From contig CALKUS010000029.1 of NCBI GenBank assembly GCA_937996755.1, positions 1-25,761 on the forward strand: a stretch of 25,761 nt of DNA. The letters are read 5' to 3'. Numbering within the stretch: the stretch's first letter is position 1; each line of letters opens with the position of its first letter. The position numbers were made by a program, and so were the translations under genes. A model generated the notes under the pieces. It made no database searches. It was not told where the DNA came from and saw nothing but the letters and a program-made list of their open reading frames with translations. Shown piece by piece: positions 6,896-15,545 of this stretch. The DNA is from an uncultured Pseudomonadota bacterium. Its GTDB lineage: Bacteria; Pseudomonadota; Gammaproteobacteria; Xanthomonadales; Ahniellaceae.

Positions 6896-8416
6896 TCAGG
6901 CCTCGGGACGAAGGTAGGGGAAGAGCAGGACGTCGCGGATGGACGCCGAGTCGGTCAGCAGCATGACCAGGCGGTCGATGCCCACGCCCTCGCCCGCCGT
7001 CGGCGGCATGCCGTATTCGAGCGCGCGGATGTAGTCGGCGTCGTAGTGCATGGCCTCGAAATCGCCGGCGTCCTTCGCCTTCATCTGCGCGTGGAAACGC
7101 TCGGCCTGGTCTTCCGGGTCGTTCAGCTCGGAAAAGCCGTTCGCGATCTCGCGGCAGCCGATGAACAGCTCGAAGCGATCCGTCACGTCCGGGTTCGCGT
7201 CGCTGCGGCGCGCGAGCGGCGACACCTCGGTCGGGTAGCCCACGACGAACGTCGGCTGCACGAGGTCTTCCTCGCAGGTCGCCTCGAACAGCTCCATCTG
7301 CAGCCGACCGGGGCCCCAGCCGGCGTCGACCCGGATGCCGCGCGTCGCGCACTCGGCCGCGAGCGCGGCGCGGTCGCCGAGCTGCTCGCGGGTGAGCGAC
7401 GGGCACTTCGACAGGACGCCCTCCGCCACCGACAGGCGACGGAAGCGCGGGCCGAAATCGATGTCCATGCCCTGCCAGGTGACGCGCGTCGCCTCGTTCA
7501 CGCGCTGCGCGAGTCGCCGCAGCATGTCCTCGGTCAGGTCCATCAGGTCGTTGTAGTCGGCGTACGCCCAGTAGAACTCCAGCATCGTGAACTCGGGGTT
7601 GTGTCGCGTGGACACGCCCTCGTTGCGGAAATTCCGGTTGATCTCGTACACGCGCTCGAAGCCGCCGACCACCAGCCGCTTCAGGTACAGCTCGGGCGCC
7701 ACGCGCAGGTACATCGTGAGGTCGAGCGCGTTGTGATGCGTGACGAACGGACGCGCCGTCGCGCCGCCGGGGATCGGATGCATCATCGGCGTCTCGACTT
7801 CCATGAAGCCGCGCGGCGCCGCCTCCAGGTACTCGCGGATGAAGCGGACCACTTCCGAGCGCTTGCGGAACGTCTCGCGCGACTGCTCGTTGATCACGAG
7901 GTCCACGTAGCGCTGGCGGTAGCGCGTCTCGGTGTCCGCGAGCCCGCCCCACTTGTCGGGCAGCGGGCGCAGCGACTTGCTGAGCAGGCGCAGCGAAGTG
8001 GTCTTGACCGAGAGCTCGCCGGTCTTCGTGCGCATGAGCTGGCCTTCGGCTGCGACGAAGTCGCCGATGTCGAAGTGCTTGAACGCCTCGTACGCGTCGC
8101 CCAGCGCCGCGGACTGCAGGAACAGCTGGATCGCGCCCGTGCCGTCCTGGACCTGCGCAAAGCTCGCCTTGCCCATGATGCGCTTCGCGCGCAGGCGGCC
8201 TGCGATCTTCACCGTACGCGCGGTCGCCTCGAGCGTCGCCGCGTCGGCCTGCGCGAACTCGCGCTGCAGCGCGCCCGCGAACGCGTCCGGCTTGAAGTCG
8301 TTCGGATACGCCTGCCCGGCCTTGCGCAGCTCGGCGAGCTTGGCGCGGCGCTCCTCGATCAGTCGATTGCTGTCGAGCTCGGGGACCTGCTCGGGCGTGG
8401 TGCTTTCCTGGGACAT
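6896..8416 (-). CDS. lysS: Lysyl-tRNA synthetase, class II
   Basis: This 506-residue enzyme charges tRNA-Lys. An N-terminal OB-fold anticodon-binding domain (about 70-155, IAGRLRAKRIMGKASFAQVQDGTG) is followed by the class II catalytic core. Motif 2 appears as FRNEGVSTRHNPEFTMLEFY, and motif 3 near the C-terminus as GEGVGIDRLVMLLT. The length equals the usual ~505 residues. It lies directly downstream of prfB, the same pairing as in E. coli and many proteobacteria, with a REP-like palindrome in the 81-base gap. The start is ATG 8416. Confidence 0.97.
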   Translation of the reverse strand: MSQESTTPEQVPELDSNRLIEERRAKLAELRKAGQAYPNDFKPDAFAGALQREFAQADAATLEATARTVKIAGRLRAKRIMGKASFAQVQDGTGAIQLFLQSAALGDAYEAFKHFDIGDFVAAEGQLMRTKTGELSVKTTSLRLLSKSLRPLPDKWGGLADTETRYRQRYVDLVINEQSRETFRKRSEVVRFIREYLEAAPRGFMEVETPMMHPIPGGATARPFVTHHNALDLTMYLRVAPELYLKRLVVGGFERVYEINRNFRNEGVSTRHNPEFTMLEFYWAYADYNDLMDLTEDMLRRLAQRVNEATRVTWQGMDIDFGPRFRRLSVAEGVLSKCPSLTREQLGDRAALAAECATRGIRVDAGWGPGRLQMELFEATCEEDLVQPTFVVGYPTEVSPLARRSDANPDVTDRFELFIGCREIANGFSELNDPEDQAERFHAQMKAKDAGDFEAMHYDADYIRALEYGMPPTAGEGVGIDRLVMLLTDSASIRDVLLFPYLRPEA

Positions 8417-8426
8417 CGCTTCTGCC

Positions 8427-8485
8427 TGTAGGAGCCCGCTGGCGGGCGACCGAGACGCTGTGTCGCCCGCGAGCGGGCTGCTACA
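8427..8485. repeat. Paired REP-like inverted repeat (BIME-like) between prfB and lysS
   Basis: Two copies of a ~24-base unit lie head to head: one arm at 8427-8450 and its near-complement at 8462-8485, with two mismatches, separated by an 11-base spacer. Each unit contains an internal GGAGCCCGC...GCGGGCGA palindrome and begins TGTAG. The layout matches REP/BIME elements of xanthomonads, which are mobilised by RAYT transposases. The same core recurs at 983-1010. It could form a long hairpin in the prfB-lysS transcript and attenuate lysS. Confidence 0.8.
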
Positions 8486-8497
8486 GCGCGAGGAACG

Positions 8498-9626
8498 TCA
8501 CTGTGCGTCGATGCGTTTCGCGCCCGCCTCGAGGCCCGCCTTGAGCGACGCCTCGACGAATTCGTCGAGGTCGCCGTCGAGCACGCGCTGCGTGTCCGAG
8601 CGCTCGATGCCGGTGCGGAGGTCCTTGATGCGCGACTGGTCCAGCACGTAGTTGCGGATCTGGCTGCCCCAACCGATGTCGGATTTCGACGCCTCGAGCT
8701 TGTCCTTCTCGGCGTTGCGCTTCTGCATCTCGATCTCATACAGCTTGGCCTTGAGCATCTTCATGGCCTTGTCGCGGTTCGCGTGCTGCGAGCGCTCGTT
8801 CTGGCAGGCGACGACCACGCCCGAGGGCATGTGCGTGATGCGCACGGCCGACTCGGTCTTGTTGACGTGCTGGCCACCCGCGCCCGACGCGCGATAGACG
8901 TCGGTCTTCAGGTCGGCAGGATTGATCTCGATCTCGATGTCGTCGTCGACTTCCGGCGAGACGAACACGGACGTGAACGACGTGTGCCTGCGCTGGTCGG
9001 CGTCGAACGGCGACTTGCGCACCAGGCGATGCACGCCCGTCTCGGTCTTGAGCCAGCCGAACGCGTGGTCGCCCTCGACGCGCACGGTCGCGCTCTTGAT
9101 GCCGGCGACGTCGCCGGACGACGCCTCCAGCAATTCGGCCTTCCAGCCCTTGCTGTCGGCCCACTTGAGGTACATGCGCAGCAGCATCTCGGCCCAGTCC
9201 TGCGCCTCGGTGCCGCCGGCGCCGGCCTGGATGTCCACGAATGCGTTGTGCGAGTCCATCTTGCCCGCGAACATGCGGCGGAATTCGAGCGCTTCGGTGC
9301 GCTTCTGCAGCCGGTCGAGGTCGGCGACGACCGCTTCGGCCGTGCCGTCGTCCTGTTCGGCGATCGCCATGTCGAGCAGCTCGCGCGCCTCGTCCAGCGA
9401 GCCGGTCAGCGATGCGAGCTCCTCGACGACCTGCGCCAGGCGCGCGCGCTCCTTGCCGAGGTCCTGGGCGCGCTGGGCGTCGTCCCAGACGTTGGGGCTT
9501 TCCAGCTCGCGGGTTACTTCCTCGAGCCGTTCCCGCTTGGCATCGAAGTCAAAGATACCCCCTAAGCGAGCTCACGCGACCCTTGAGGTCGGCGATCCGC
9601 GAATTGATCTGGCCTTGTTCGAACAT
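8498..9626 (-). CDS. prfB: Peptide chain release factor 2, with programmed +1 frameshift
   Basis: RF2 reads UGA and UAA stop codons and releases the finished protein. The gene is in two frames. Frame 0 runs from ATG 9626 through 25 codons (MFEQGQINSR...LRGYL) to an in-frame TGA at 9549-9551. A +1 shift skipping base 9551 continues with GAC at 9548-9550 (DFDAKRERLEEV...) to the stop at 8498, giving about 375 residues. The join matches the E. coli RF2 site. Key motifs are the SPF stop-codon recognition tripeptide (VRKSPFDADQRRHTSF) and GAGGQHVNKTESAVRITH, carrying the catalytic GGQ. A shorter reading from an internal ATG at 9370 would lose the first domain and is not the real start. Not a pseudogene. 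Confidence 0.97.
9549..9563 (-). promoter_or_regulatory. prfB autoregulatory +1 frameshift site
   Basis: On the minus strand an internal Shine-Dalgarno-like AGGGGG (9558-9563) is followed after TAT by the slippery CTT TGA (9554-9549) and a C. This is the same arrangement as in E. coli prfB. When RF2 is scarce, ribosomes pause at the TGA and slip +1 to make full-length RF2, so RF2 controls its own level. Confidence 0.97.
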
Positions 9627-9691
9627 GGGAAAAGCGCTGGGAAAAACGGGCGCGCGATGTTAGCAGGTCGTCCCGGCGCGGTGGCCGGAAA

Positions 9692-12304
9692 TCACTGCTC
9701 CGCGAGACGCGCGCGCTGCGGATGGTCCGGCGGCAGGACGCGATCGAGCGCGGCGACCGCGAGTGCGCGGCTCTTCGCCGCCTGGTCGGTACGGCCGAGC
9801 GCGGCCTGCGCCTTCGCGATCGCGAGCCGCGTCCATCCGGTGTCCACGTGGCCCGGCGGATACGCGGTTTCGCGCGTGGCGAGCGCCGCCTCGAGGAACG
9901 GCAAGCCTTCGTCCGCGCGACCCGCGTCGGTGAGCCAGCTGCCGAGGTCGTATTCGACGCGCGCAACGCGCGGGTGGTGCGGGCCGAGCACGCGGCGCAG
10001 CGTGGCGAGCGCTTCGCGCATGAGCGGCTCGCCTTCCGACGCACGCCCGGTGCGCGCGAGCAGCCTGCCGAGGTGCGCGTTCGTGCTGGAAATCCCCGCG
10101 TTCTGGTCCTGCCCCACGCGCTGCTCGACGGCGATGCTCTCGCGATAGAACCGCTCCGCCTCCTCGTTCTTTCCTTCCCATTCGAGGATGCGGCCCACGT
10201 CGGCGAGGCAATCGGCCGTTCCGCTGTGCGATTCGCCCGCGGTCGCGCGCATGGCGGCGAGCGCGCGGCGATAGAGGCTCTCGGCTTCCGCGTAGCGACC
10301 CTGGTCGAGGCGCAGGCGCGCGAGGTTGGTGAGACCGTTCGAGGTGCTGAAGTGCTCCTCGCCGAACAGGCGCAGGCGGCGCTCTACCACTTCCTCGAGA
10401 TCGCGCTCCGCGTCCTGGTACATGCCGAGGTCGCGCTCGAGCATGCCGAGGTTCACGAGCGAGATGATGGTGACCGGCGCGTCGTCGCCGAGCGAGGCGC
10501 GCCGCACCTCGACCGCGCGCTTCGTCATCTCCAGCGATTCCTGCAGGCGACCGGATTCCTTGATCACGAGCGCCAGGTTGTTCAACGACTGCCCCAGCCC
10601 CTTCGGATCGGGCGGATCGAGGTTTTCGCGGATCGCCAGCGACTCGCGCTGCAGCGCTTCCGATTCCTGCCATTTCGCCTGCATGCGCAGCGTGTCGGCC
10701 AGCTCGCTCAGGCTGTCCGCGGTTTCCTTGCTGTTGCGGCCGAAGCGCCTGGTGCGGATGTCCACCGAACGACGCAACGATTTCACGGCGTCGTCGAGCA
10801 GCCCGAGCTGGCGCTGGATGCCGCCGATCACGAACGACAGGTACGCGAGCGTGTCGGGCTCGTCGGCGAGCTCGGTCTCCAGGCGCCTGGCGCCCGCGTC
10901 CAGCAGCTCGCGGCCGGTGAGGCCGCCGCCGCGGTTGCGCGGATCGGAGCTCTGGAACAGGCTGGCGAGGAACGCCGACGTGCGCTCGGCGGTCTTCGCG
11001 GCCTGCTCGGCGCGCGCCTGCAGCTCGGCGGCGCGGTCGCGCTCGTCGCGCAATCGCACGGAGAGCGCCGCGAATCCGATCGCGGATCCCACGACGGCCA
11101 CGATGAACGCGGCGGCGAGCGCGCTCGCGAGCGGGCGGCGCTGCAGCAGCAAGCCGAAGCGATAGGCCCAGGAATCCGGGCGTGCGCGGATCGGCTCGTG
11201 CGTGAGGAAGCGACGCACGTCGTCGGCGAGCTCGCGCGCCGTCTGGTAGCGGCGCGGCGGATCGAACGCGAGCGCCTTCAGCACGATCGTGTCGAGGTCG
11301 CCGCGCAGGTTGCGTGCCCAGCGTCGGCGCTCGACCTGCGGCAGCTCGACCGGATCGCGCGTTCGCGCGATCCAGGTGCTCGGCCGCGTCGGCAGCGCCG
11401 TGTCGTGCGCGGAATCGGGTGGCCGGTTGGGGCGTCCGCCCGCGACCAGCTCGTAGAGGATCAGGCCGAGCGAGTAGACGTCGCTCGCAGTCGTCGCCGG
11501 CTCGCCGCGCAGCTGCTCGGGGCTCGCGTACTCCGGCGTCATGAGCCGGCTGCCTTCGCGCGTCGCGCCGGCGTCCGCGCCGACCGTTGCGGGCACGAGC
11601 TTCGCGATGCCGAAGTCCAGCAGCTTCGCGTGGCCGTCGCTGGCGACGAGGATGTTGCCGGGCTTGAGATCGCGGTGCACGACGAGGTTCTGGTGCGCGT
11701 GCTGCACGGCCTCGCAGATCTCGACGAACAGCGCGAGCCGCGCGCGCAGGTCGGGCTTGTGCGCAGCGGCCCAGTTGGAGACGGTTTCGCCGTCGATGAA
11801 CTCGACGACGAGATACGGCACGCCGTCGTCGGTGATGCCGCCGTCGAGCAGGCCGGCGATGTTCGGATGCTTCAGGTCGGCGAGGAACTGGCGCTCGCGC
11901 GCGAAGCGCTCCTCGAAACCGCTGCCGACGAGCCAGGGATTGAGCAGCTTCAGCGCGGCGCGCGCCTCGAATGCGCCGTCCGCGCGCGCAGCGAGGTGCA
12001 CCGTGCCCATGCCGCCCGCGCCGAGCGGCCGCTCCAGCCGCCATGCACCGATTCGTCGCGCGTTGCCGGCAGGCGGGACCCCTTCCGCGCTCACCGCATG
12101 CGCGACCTTCCCGATCGCGCCCGAAACATCGTGCCGCGCGTCCTGCGCGTCGGCCGCGAGCAGCGCCTGCACTTCGAGGCGCAGCGCGTCGTCGCCGGTG
12201 CATTCGTCGAGCAGGTACGCGTCGCGTTCGCCCGGCGGCAAGGCGAGCGCCGCATGGAACAGCGCCTCGAGCCGTTGCAGGCGCTCGCGGGCGGTGACGG
12301 TCAT
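9692..12304 (-). CDS. Membrane Ser/Thr protein kinase with C-terminal TPR repeats
   Basis: This is an 870-residue Hanks-type kinase. A short N-terminal region (1-80) precedes the kinase domain (about 86-370) with glycine loop LGAGGMGTV (94-102), lysine K119, HRDLKPGN (D212) and DFG (D230), all intact. One membrane helix follows (about 393-415), then a long region of TPR-like helical repeats (about 490-860) containing several SLNNLALV-, SLVNLGML- and GLTNLARL-type motifs, predicted outside the membrane. The ATG overlaps the stop of the upstream sigma-factor gene (ATGA), so the two are probably translated together. Kinases of this architecture paired with ECF sigma factors include PknS/EcfK of Xanthomonas citri and PknT/EcfP of Vibrio, where the kinase switches the sigma factor on by phosphorylation. 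The stimulus here is unknown. Confidence 0.93.
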   Translation of the reverse strand: MTVTARERLQRLEALFHAALALPPGERDAYLLDECTGDDALRLEVQALLAADAQDARHDVSGAIGKVAHAVSAEGVPPAGNARRIGAWRLERPLGAGGMGTVHLAARADGAFEARAALKLLNPWLVGSGFEERFARERQFLADLKHPNIAGLLDGGITDDGVPYLVVEFIDGETVSNWAAAHKPDLRARLALFVEICEAVQHAHQNLVVHRDLKPGNILVASDGHAKLLDFGIAKLVPATVGADAGATREGSRLMTPEYASPEQLRGEPATTASDVYSLGLILYELVAGGRPNRPPDSAHDTALPTRPSTWIARTRDPVELPQVERRRWARNLRGDLDTIVLKALAFDPPRRYQTARELADDVRRFLTHEPIRARPDSWAYRFGLLLQRRPLASALAAAFIVAVVGSAIGFAALSVRLRDERDRAAELQARAEQAAKTAERTSAFLASLFQSSDPRNRGGGLTGRELLDAGARRLETELADEPDTLAYLSFVIGGIQRQLGLLDDAVKSLRRSVDIRTRRFGRNSKETADSLSELADTLRMQAKWQESEALQRESLAIRENLDPPDPKGLGQSLNNLALVIKESGRLQESLEMTKRAVEVRRASLGDDAPVTIISLVNLGMLERDLGMYQDAERDLEEVVERRLRLFGEEHFSTSNGLTNLARLRLDQGRYAEAESLYRRALAAMRATAGESHSGTADCLADVGRILEWEGKNEEAERFYRESIAVEQRVGQDQNAGISSTNAHLGRLLARTGRASEGEPLMREALATLRRVLGPHHPRVARVEYDLGSWLTDAGRADEGLPFLEAALATRETAYPPGHVDTGWTRLAIAKAQAALGRTDQAAKSRALAVAALDRVLPPDHPQRARLAEQ

Positions 12305-12864
12305 GCCGCCAGCTCGCGTTCCAGCCAGGCCTTCGCGAAACGCAGGTCGCGATCGACCGTCGCGGCCGACGTGCCCGTGGCCGCGGCCATCTCGTCGTAC
12401 GTGAGGCCGCCGAAGTAGTGCATCTCCAGCACCTGGCACTTGCGCGGGTCGAGCTCGGACAGCCTGGAGAGCGCTTCGTCGAGCGCGAGCACTTCGACGT
12501 CGGGCGCGCGCGTGTCCTCGATGTTCGTGGTGATCGTCACGCACGCCTCGCCCGCGCCGCGCTTCAGCCGCTGCCGCGAGCGCGCGTAGTCGACGAGGAT
12601 GTTGCGCATGATCCGCGATGCGAGCGCGAAGAAGTGGCTGCGGTCGCTCACCGACACGCGCTCGCCGAGCAGGCGCAGGCAGGCCTCGTGCAGCACGTCC
12701 GTCGCGGCGAGCGTGCTGCGCCCGTCGCGCCGCAGGTGTCGTTCGGCCAGGCGCTTCAGCTCTGCGTATGCGAGCGCCGTCGCCTGCGGCAGCGCCCGCG
12801 CATCGCCGGCACGATGGCGCTCGAGCAATTGCGTGAGCTCGCCGGGCGCAGGTCCGTTATCCAT
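12301..12864 (-). CDS. ECF-type sigma factor, kinase-linked
   Basis: This 187-residue sigma factor has a sigma-2 region (about 20-95, including LRRDGRSTLAATDVLHEACLRL and HFFALASRIMRNILVDYAR) and a sigma-4 helix-turn-helix (about 135-187, LDPRKCQVLEMHYFGGLTYDEMAAATG). It looks like the ECF group often found beside Ser/Thr kinases rather than anti-sigma factors, and no anti-sigma gene is present. T51 and T55 in sigma-2 are candidate phosphorylation sites by analogy with the Vibrio and Xanthomonas systems; this is inference. The gene starts 30 bases after recJ and overlaps the kinase gene by four bases. Its ATG (12864) has no good ribosome-binding site nearby. Confidence 0.9.
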   Translation of the reverse strand: MDNGPAPGELTQLLERHRAGDARALPQATALAYAELKRLAERHLRRDGRSTLAATDVLHEACLRLLGERVSVSDRSHFFALASRIMRNILVDYARSRQRLKRGAGEACVTITTNIEDTRAPDVEVLALDEALSRLSELDPRKCQVLEMHYFGGLTYDEMAAATGTSAATVDRDLRFAKAWLERELAA

Positions 12865-12870
12865 CGGACG

Positions 12871-12899
12871 AGTATAAGGGAACCTCTGAACCGGTCAGG
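12871..12899 (-). promoter_or_regulatory. Candidate promoter for the sigma-kinase pair, possibly leaderless
   Basis: On the minus strand, CTGACC and TATACT (12871-12876) are separated by 16 bases, a plausible sigma-70 -35/-10 pair overlapping the recJ stop. The TATACT ends only six bases before the sigma-factor ATG, so a transcript from it would begin at or next to the start codon and be leaderless. The absence of a Shine-Dalgarno sequence agrees with that. Confidence 0.4.
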
Positions 12900-14616
12900 C
12901 CGGAAGCGCCTGCCGCAAGACCAGCTGGACGCGCCGCTCGCCGCGCCAGTCGTCGACGCCGAGCTGGAACAGCGCGTGGACGCGCGCGGGCGGCGGCGTC
13001 CCGCGCCAGCCGTCGAAATGCACGGCCTCGATCGCCGTCCCGCAGGAGAAGCGCAGCCGCAGGCGCAGGTGCCGCTCGCCCACGACACGCCACGTTTCCA
13101 CCGTGAACGCGTCGTCGAACAAGGGCTCGGGAAATCCCTGGCCCCACGGCGCCGCGTGGCGCAGCAGGTCCGCGAGCTCGAGCGACGCTTCATGCGCCGC
13201 GAGCGCGCCGTCGCTCCAGATGCAATGCTCGAGCGCAGCTGCGTCGAGTCGCGCTTCGGCACGCGCCGTGAAGGCGGACGCGAAACGCTCGAGCTCGGCG
13301 CGGCGGATCGTGAGACCCGCGGCCATCGCGTGGCCACCGAACCGCTCGACGAGTCCGGGCGCAAACGCCGCGACGTCGGCGAGCGCGTCGCGCAGGTGGA
13401 ACCCCGGGATCGAACGGCCCGAGCCGCGCAGCTCGTCGCTGCCCTCGCCCGCCGGCGCGAACGCGATGACCGGCCGATGCACCTGCTCCTTCACGCGCGA
13501 CGCGACGAGCCCGACGACGCCGGCGTGCCACGCTTCGTCGAACAGCACGAGCGCCGGCGGCAACGCCGCGTCGTCGCGCTGCCAGCGCGCGAGCGCGGCA
13601 TCGGCGTCGTCCTGCATCGCCGCCTGCACCTCGCGGCGCTCGGCGTTGATCGTGTGCAGGCGCGCCGCGAGCGACAGCGCACGGCGCTCGTCGTCCGCGA
13701 GCAGGCATTCGATGCCGATCGCCATGTCCTCGAGCCGGCCTGCCGCGTTCACGCGCGGCGCGATCGCGAACGCCAGGTCGGTAGTCGCGAGCGCATCGAG
13801 CTTGCGGTTGGAAACCTGCGCGAGCGCGGCGATGCCGGCGCAGCACCGCCCGGCGCGGATGCGGCGCAGCCCCGCTGCCACGAGCACGCGGTTGTTGCCG
13901 TCGAGCGGCACGAGGTCGGCGACCGTGCCGAGCGCGACGAGGTCGAGCAGCCCGCCGAGGTCGGGCACTTCGCCGCGCCAGCGCCCTGCCGTGCGGCGAG
14001 CCGCGCGCAGCGCGAGCAGCACGTAGAACATCACGCCGACGCCGGCCAGCGACTTCCCGGGGAACGCGCAGCCCGCGACGTTCGGGTTCACGATCGCGTC
14101 CGCGTCGGGCAGCGTCGGCCCCGGCAGGTGGTGGTCGGTGACGAGCACGCGCATGCCGAGCGCGCGTGCGCGTGCCACGCCGGCATGGCTGGCGATGCCG
14201 TTGTCGACCGTCACGACCAGGCGCGGCGCGAGCGCCGCGAGCTCATCGACGAGCGCGGGCGTCAGGCCGTATCCGTGGATCGCGCGATTCGGCACGCGAT
14301 AGGCAACGTCCGGCGCGCCGAGCAGGCGCAGGCCGCGCACGGCGACGGCCGTCGCCGTGGCGCCGTCCGCGTCGTAGTCGCCGACCACGACGATCCGCTC
14401 GCCGCGCTCGATCGCTTCGTCCAGCAGCGCACACGCCTGCGCCAGGCCATCCAGCCCATCGGGCGGCAACAAGCGCCCGAGCCTGAGGTCGAGCTCGCTC
14501 GCGTCCGCGATGCCGCGCGTGGCGAAGACGCGTGCGAGCACGGGGTGCAGGCCTTCGGTCCACGCGGGCAGCGTGGCGGGCGGGTCGCGTCGGCGCACGT
14601 GCACGGTCGTGCTCAC
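12895..14616 (-). CDS. recJ: Single-stranded-DNA-specific 5'-3' exonuclease RecJ
   Basis: This 573-residue DHH-family nuclease (E. coli 577) resects 5' ends in RecF-pathway recombination and mismatch repair. Metal-binding motifs are VVGDYDADGATATAVA, VTVDNGI, VTDHHLPG (DHH) and GTVADLVPLDG, followed by PRVNAAGRLED and, in the DHHA1 domain, FGGHAMAAGLTI. A C-terminal OB-fold-like region closes the protein. The start is GTG 14616, which overlaps the rpfE stop in a GTGA tetranucleotide and gives the normal family length. The order greA-rpfE-recJ in transcription direction is typical of xanthomonads. Confidence 0.96.
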   Translation of the reverse strand: MSTTVHVRRRDPPATLPAWTEGLHPVLARVFATRGIADASELDLRLGRLLPPDGLDGLAQACALLDEAIERGERIVVVGDYDADGATATAVAVRGLRLLGAPDVAYRVPNRAIHGYGLTPALVDELAALAPRLVVTVDNGIASHAGVARARALGMRVLVTDHHLPGPTLPDADAIVNPNVAGCAFPGKSLAGVGVMFYVLLALRAARRTAGRWRGEVPDLGGLLDLVALGTVADLVPLDGNNRVLVAAGLRRIRAGRCCAGIAALAQVSNRKLDALATTDLAFAIAPRVNAAGRLEDMAIGIECLLADDERRALSLAARLHTINAERREVQAAMQDDADAALARWQRDDAALPPALVLFDEAWHAGVVGLVASRVKEQVHRPVIAFAPAGEGSDELRGSGRSIPGFHLRDALADVAAFAPGLVERFGGHAMAAGLTIRRAELERFASAFTARAEARLDAAALEHCIWSDGALAAHEASLELADLLRHAAPWGQGFPEPLFDDAFTVETWRVVGERHLRLRLRFSCGTAIEAVHFDGWRGTPPPARVHALFQLGVDDWRGERRVQLVLRQALPA

Positions 14617-15545
14617 AACGCGCGTCGCCGGCGCCAGAAGCGGCGGAGTGCGCCGCGCGTCACCGTGCGCGAGCTGCCGTCGGCGGCGCGCAGCTCGATC
14701 TGCACGAGCGCGGCGCTGCGCAGCTGCGCGAGCCACGGCGCGAGCCAGTCGCGCTCGAGCACGGCGAGGTCGCGCTGTGCGCGGAGGTCGACCAGCAAGT
14801 CGCGCTGCGCCTCGCGTGGCGCGGCATCGACGAGCCGCGCTTCGACGCCGGCGAGCGACGCGAAACCGTGCAGGAGCGGATCGTCGCTCGCGATGCAGCC
14901 CAGCGTCGTGCGCACCCAGTCCGGGCGCGAACCGCCGCCCCAGAACCAGACGCTGTTCGCGGGCAACAGCCCGCGCGACGCGCGCGCGGCGTTCACGGCA
15001 TGGTTGTGCAGCAGCACCTGCGCCTCGCCGAGCAGGCGGCGCCAGCGGCGACCGGGCTCCCCTTCCGGCAGGTGCTCGCGCAGGTCGGCACCGAGCGCGT
15101 CCTGCGGGTGCGCGAAACGCGGCAGCTTCGCGCCCGCGGGCAAGCGCAGGTACCAGCGGTCGGGGTGCGGCACGGACAGCTCGAAGCCGTCGTCGCCGAA
15201 CAGCGGGCGCAGCGCGCGCGCGAGCTCGGCCGCTTCCGCACCGGTGAGCTCGAGCGTGCCGATGCCGAACAGGCGCACGCCGGCGTGGTCCGGCTGCAGG
15301 TAGCAGGGGTCGGCCCGCAGCCAACAACCGGCTGCGTCCGATGGCACGTCGACCGCGCGCGTCAGCGCAGCGGCGGCCGGTGGCCACGGATGTGCGTCGA
15401 CGATGCCGGCCAGCGCGCCGAAAGCGCCGGGTTCCCGCGTCGCGCCGACGTCCCCGCGTGCGAGGAGCAGTTCGAGCGCGGGCGCCCGCCCCTGCCCGGC
15501 CAGCGCGGCGAGCGGCGGCAACAGCAGGACGACGCGGGCTGCCAC
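14613..15545 (-). CDS. rpfE: RpfE-like protein of unknown function
   Basis: This 310-residue protein is named mainly from its position between greA and recJ, the same place as rpfE in the Xanthomonas rpf region, and from family-like segments such as HPWPPAAAALTRAVD, WLRADPCYLQPDHAGVRLFG and NSVWFWGGGSRPDW. Members are often labelled phosphoglycerate-mutase-like, but I do not see the metal-binding set of an active mutase and would not assign a reaction. No signal peptide is evident; the N-terminal VVLLLPPLAALAGQG is a hydrophobic strand/helix start. The GTG start follows the greA stop directly (TGAGTG), and the end overlaps recJ by four bases, so translation is probably coupled to both neighbours. 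rpfE has only minor effects on DSF-regulated traits in Xanthomonas, as I recall. Confidence 0.75.
   Translation of the reverse strand: MAARVVLLLPPLAALAGQGRAPALELLLARGDVGATREPGAFGALAGIVDAHPWPPAAAALTRAVDVPSDAAGCWLRADPCYLQPDHAGVRLFGIGTLELTGAEAAELARALRPLFGDDGFELSVPHPDRWYLRLPAGAKLPRFAHPQDALGADLREHLPEGEPGRRWRRLLGEAQVLLHNHAVNAARASRGLLPANSVWFWGGGSRPDWVRTTLGCIASDDPLLHGFASLAGVEARLVDAAPREAQRDLLVDLRAQRDLAVLERDWLAPWLAQLRSAALVQIELRAADGSSRTVTRGALRRFWRRRRAL

Noticed and set aside
8498..9626. prfB as a frameshifted pseudogene
   Set aside because: The in-frame TGA is the conserved programmed frameshift site, and all RF2 motifs are intact in the shifted frame.
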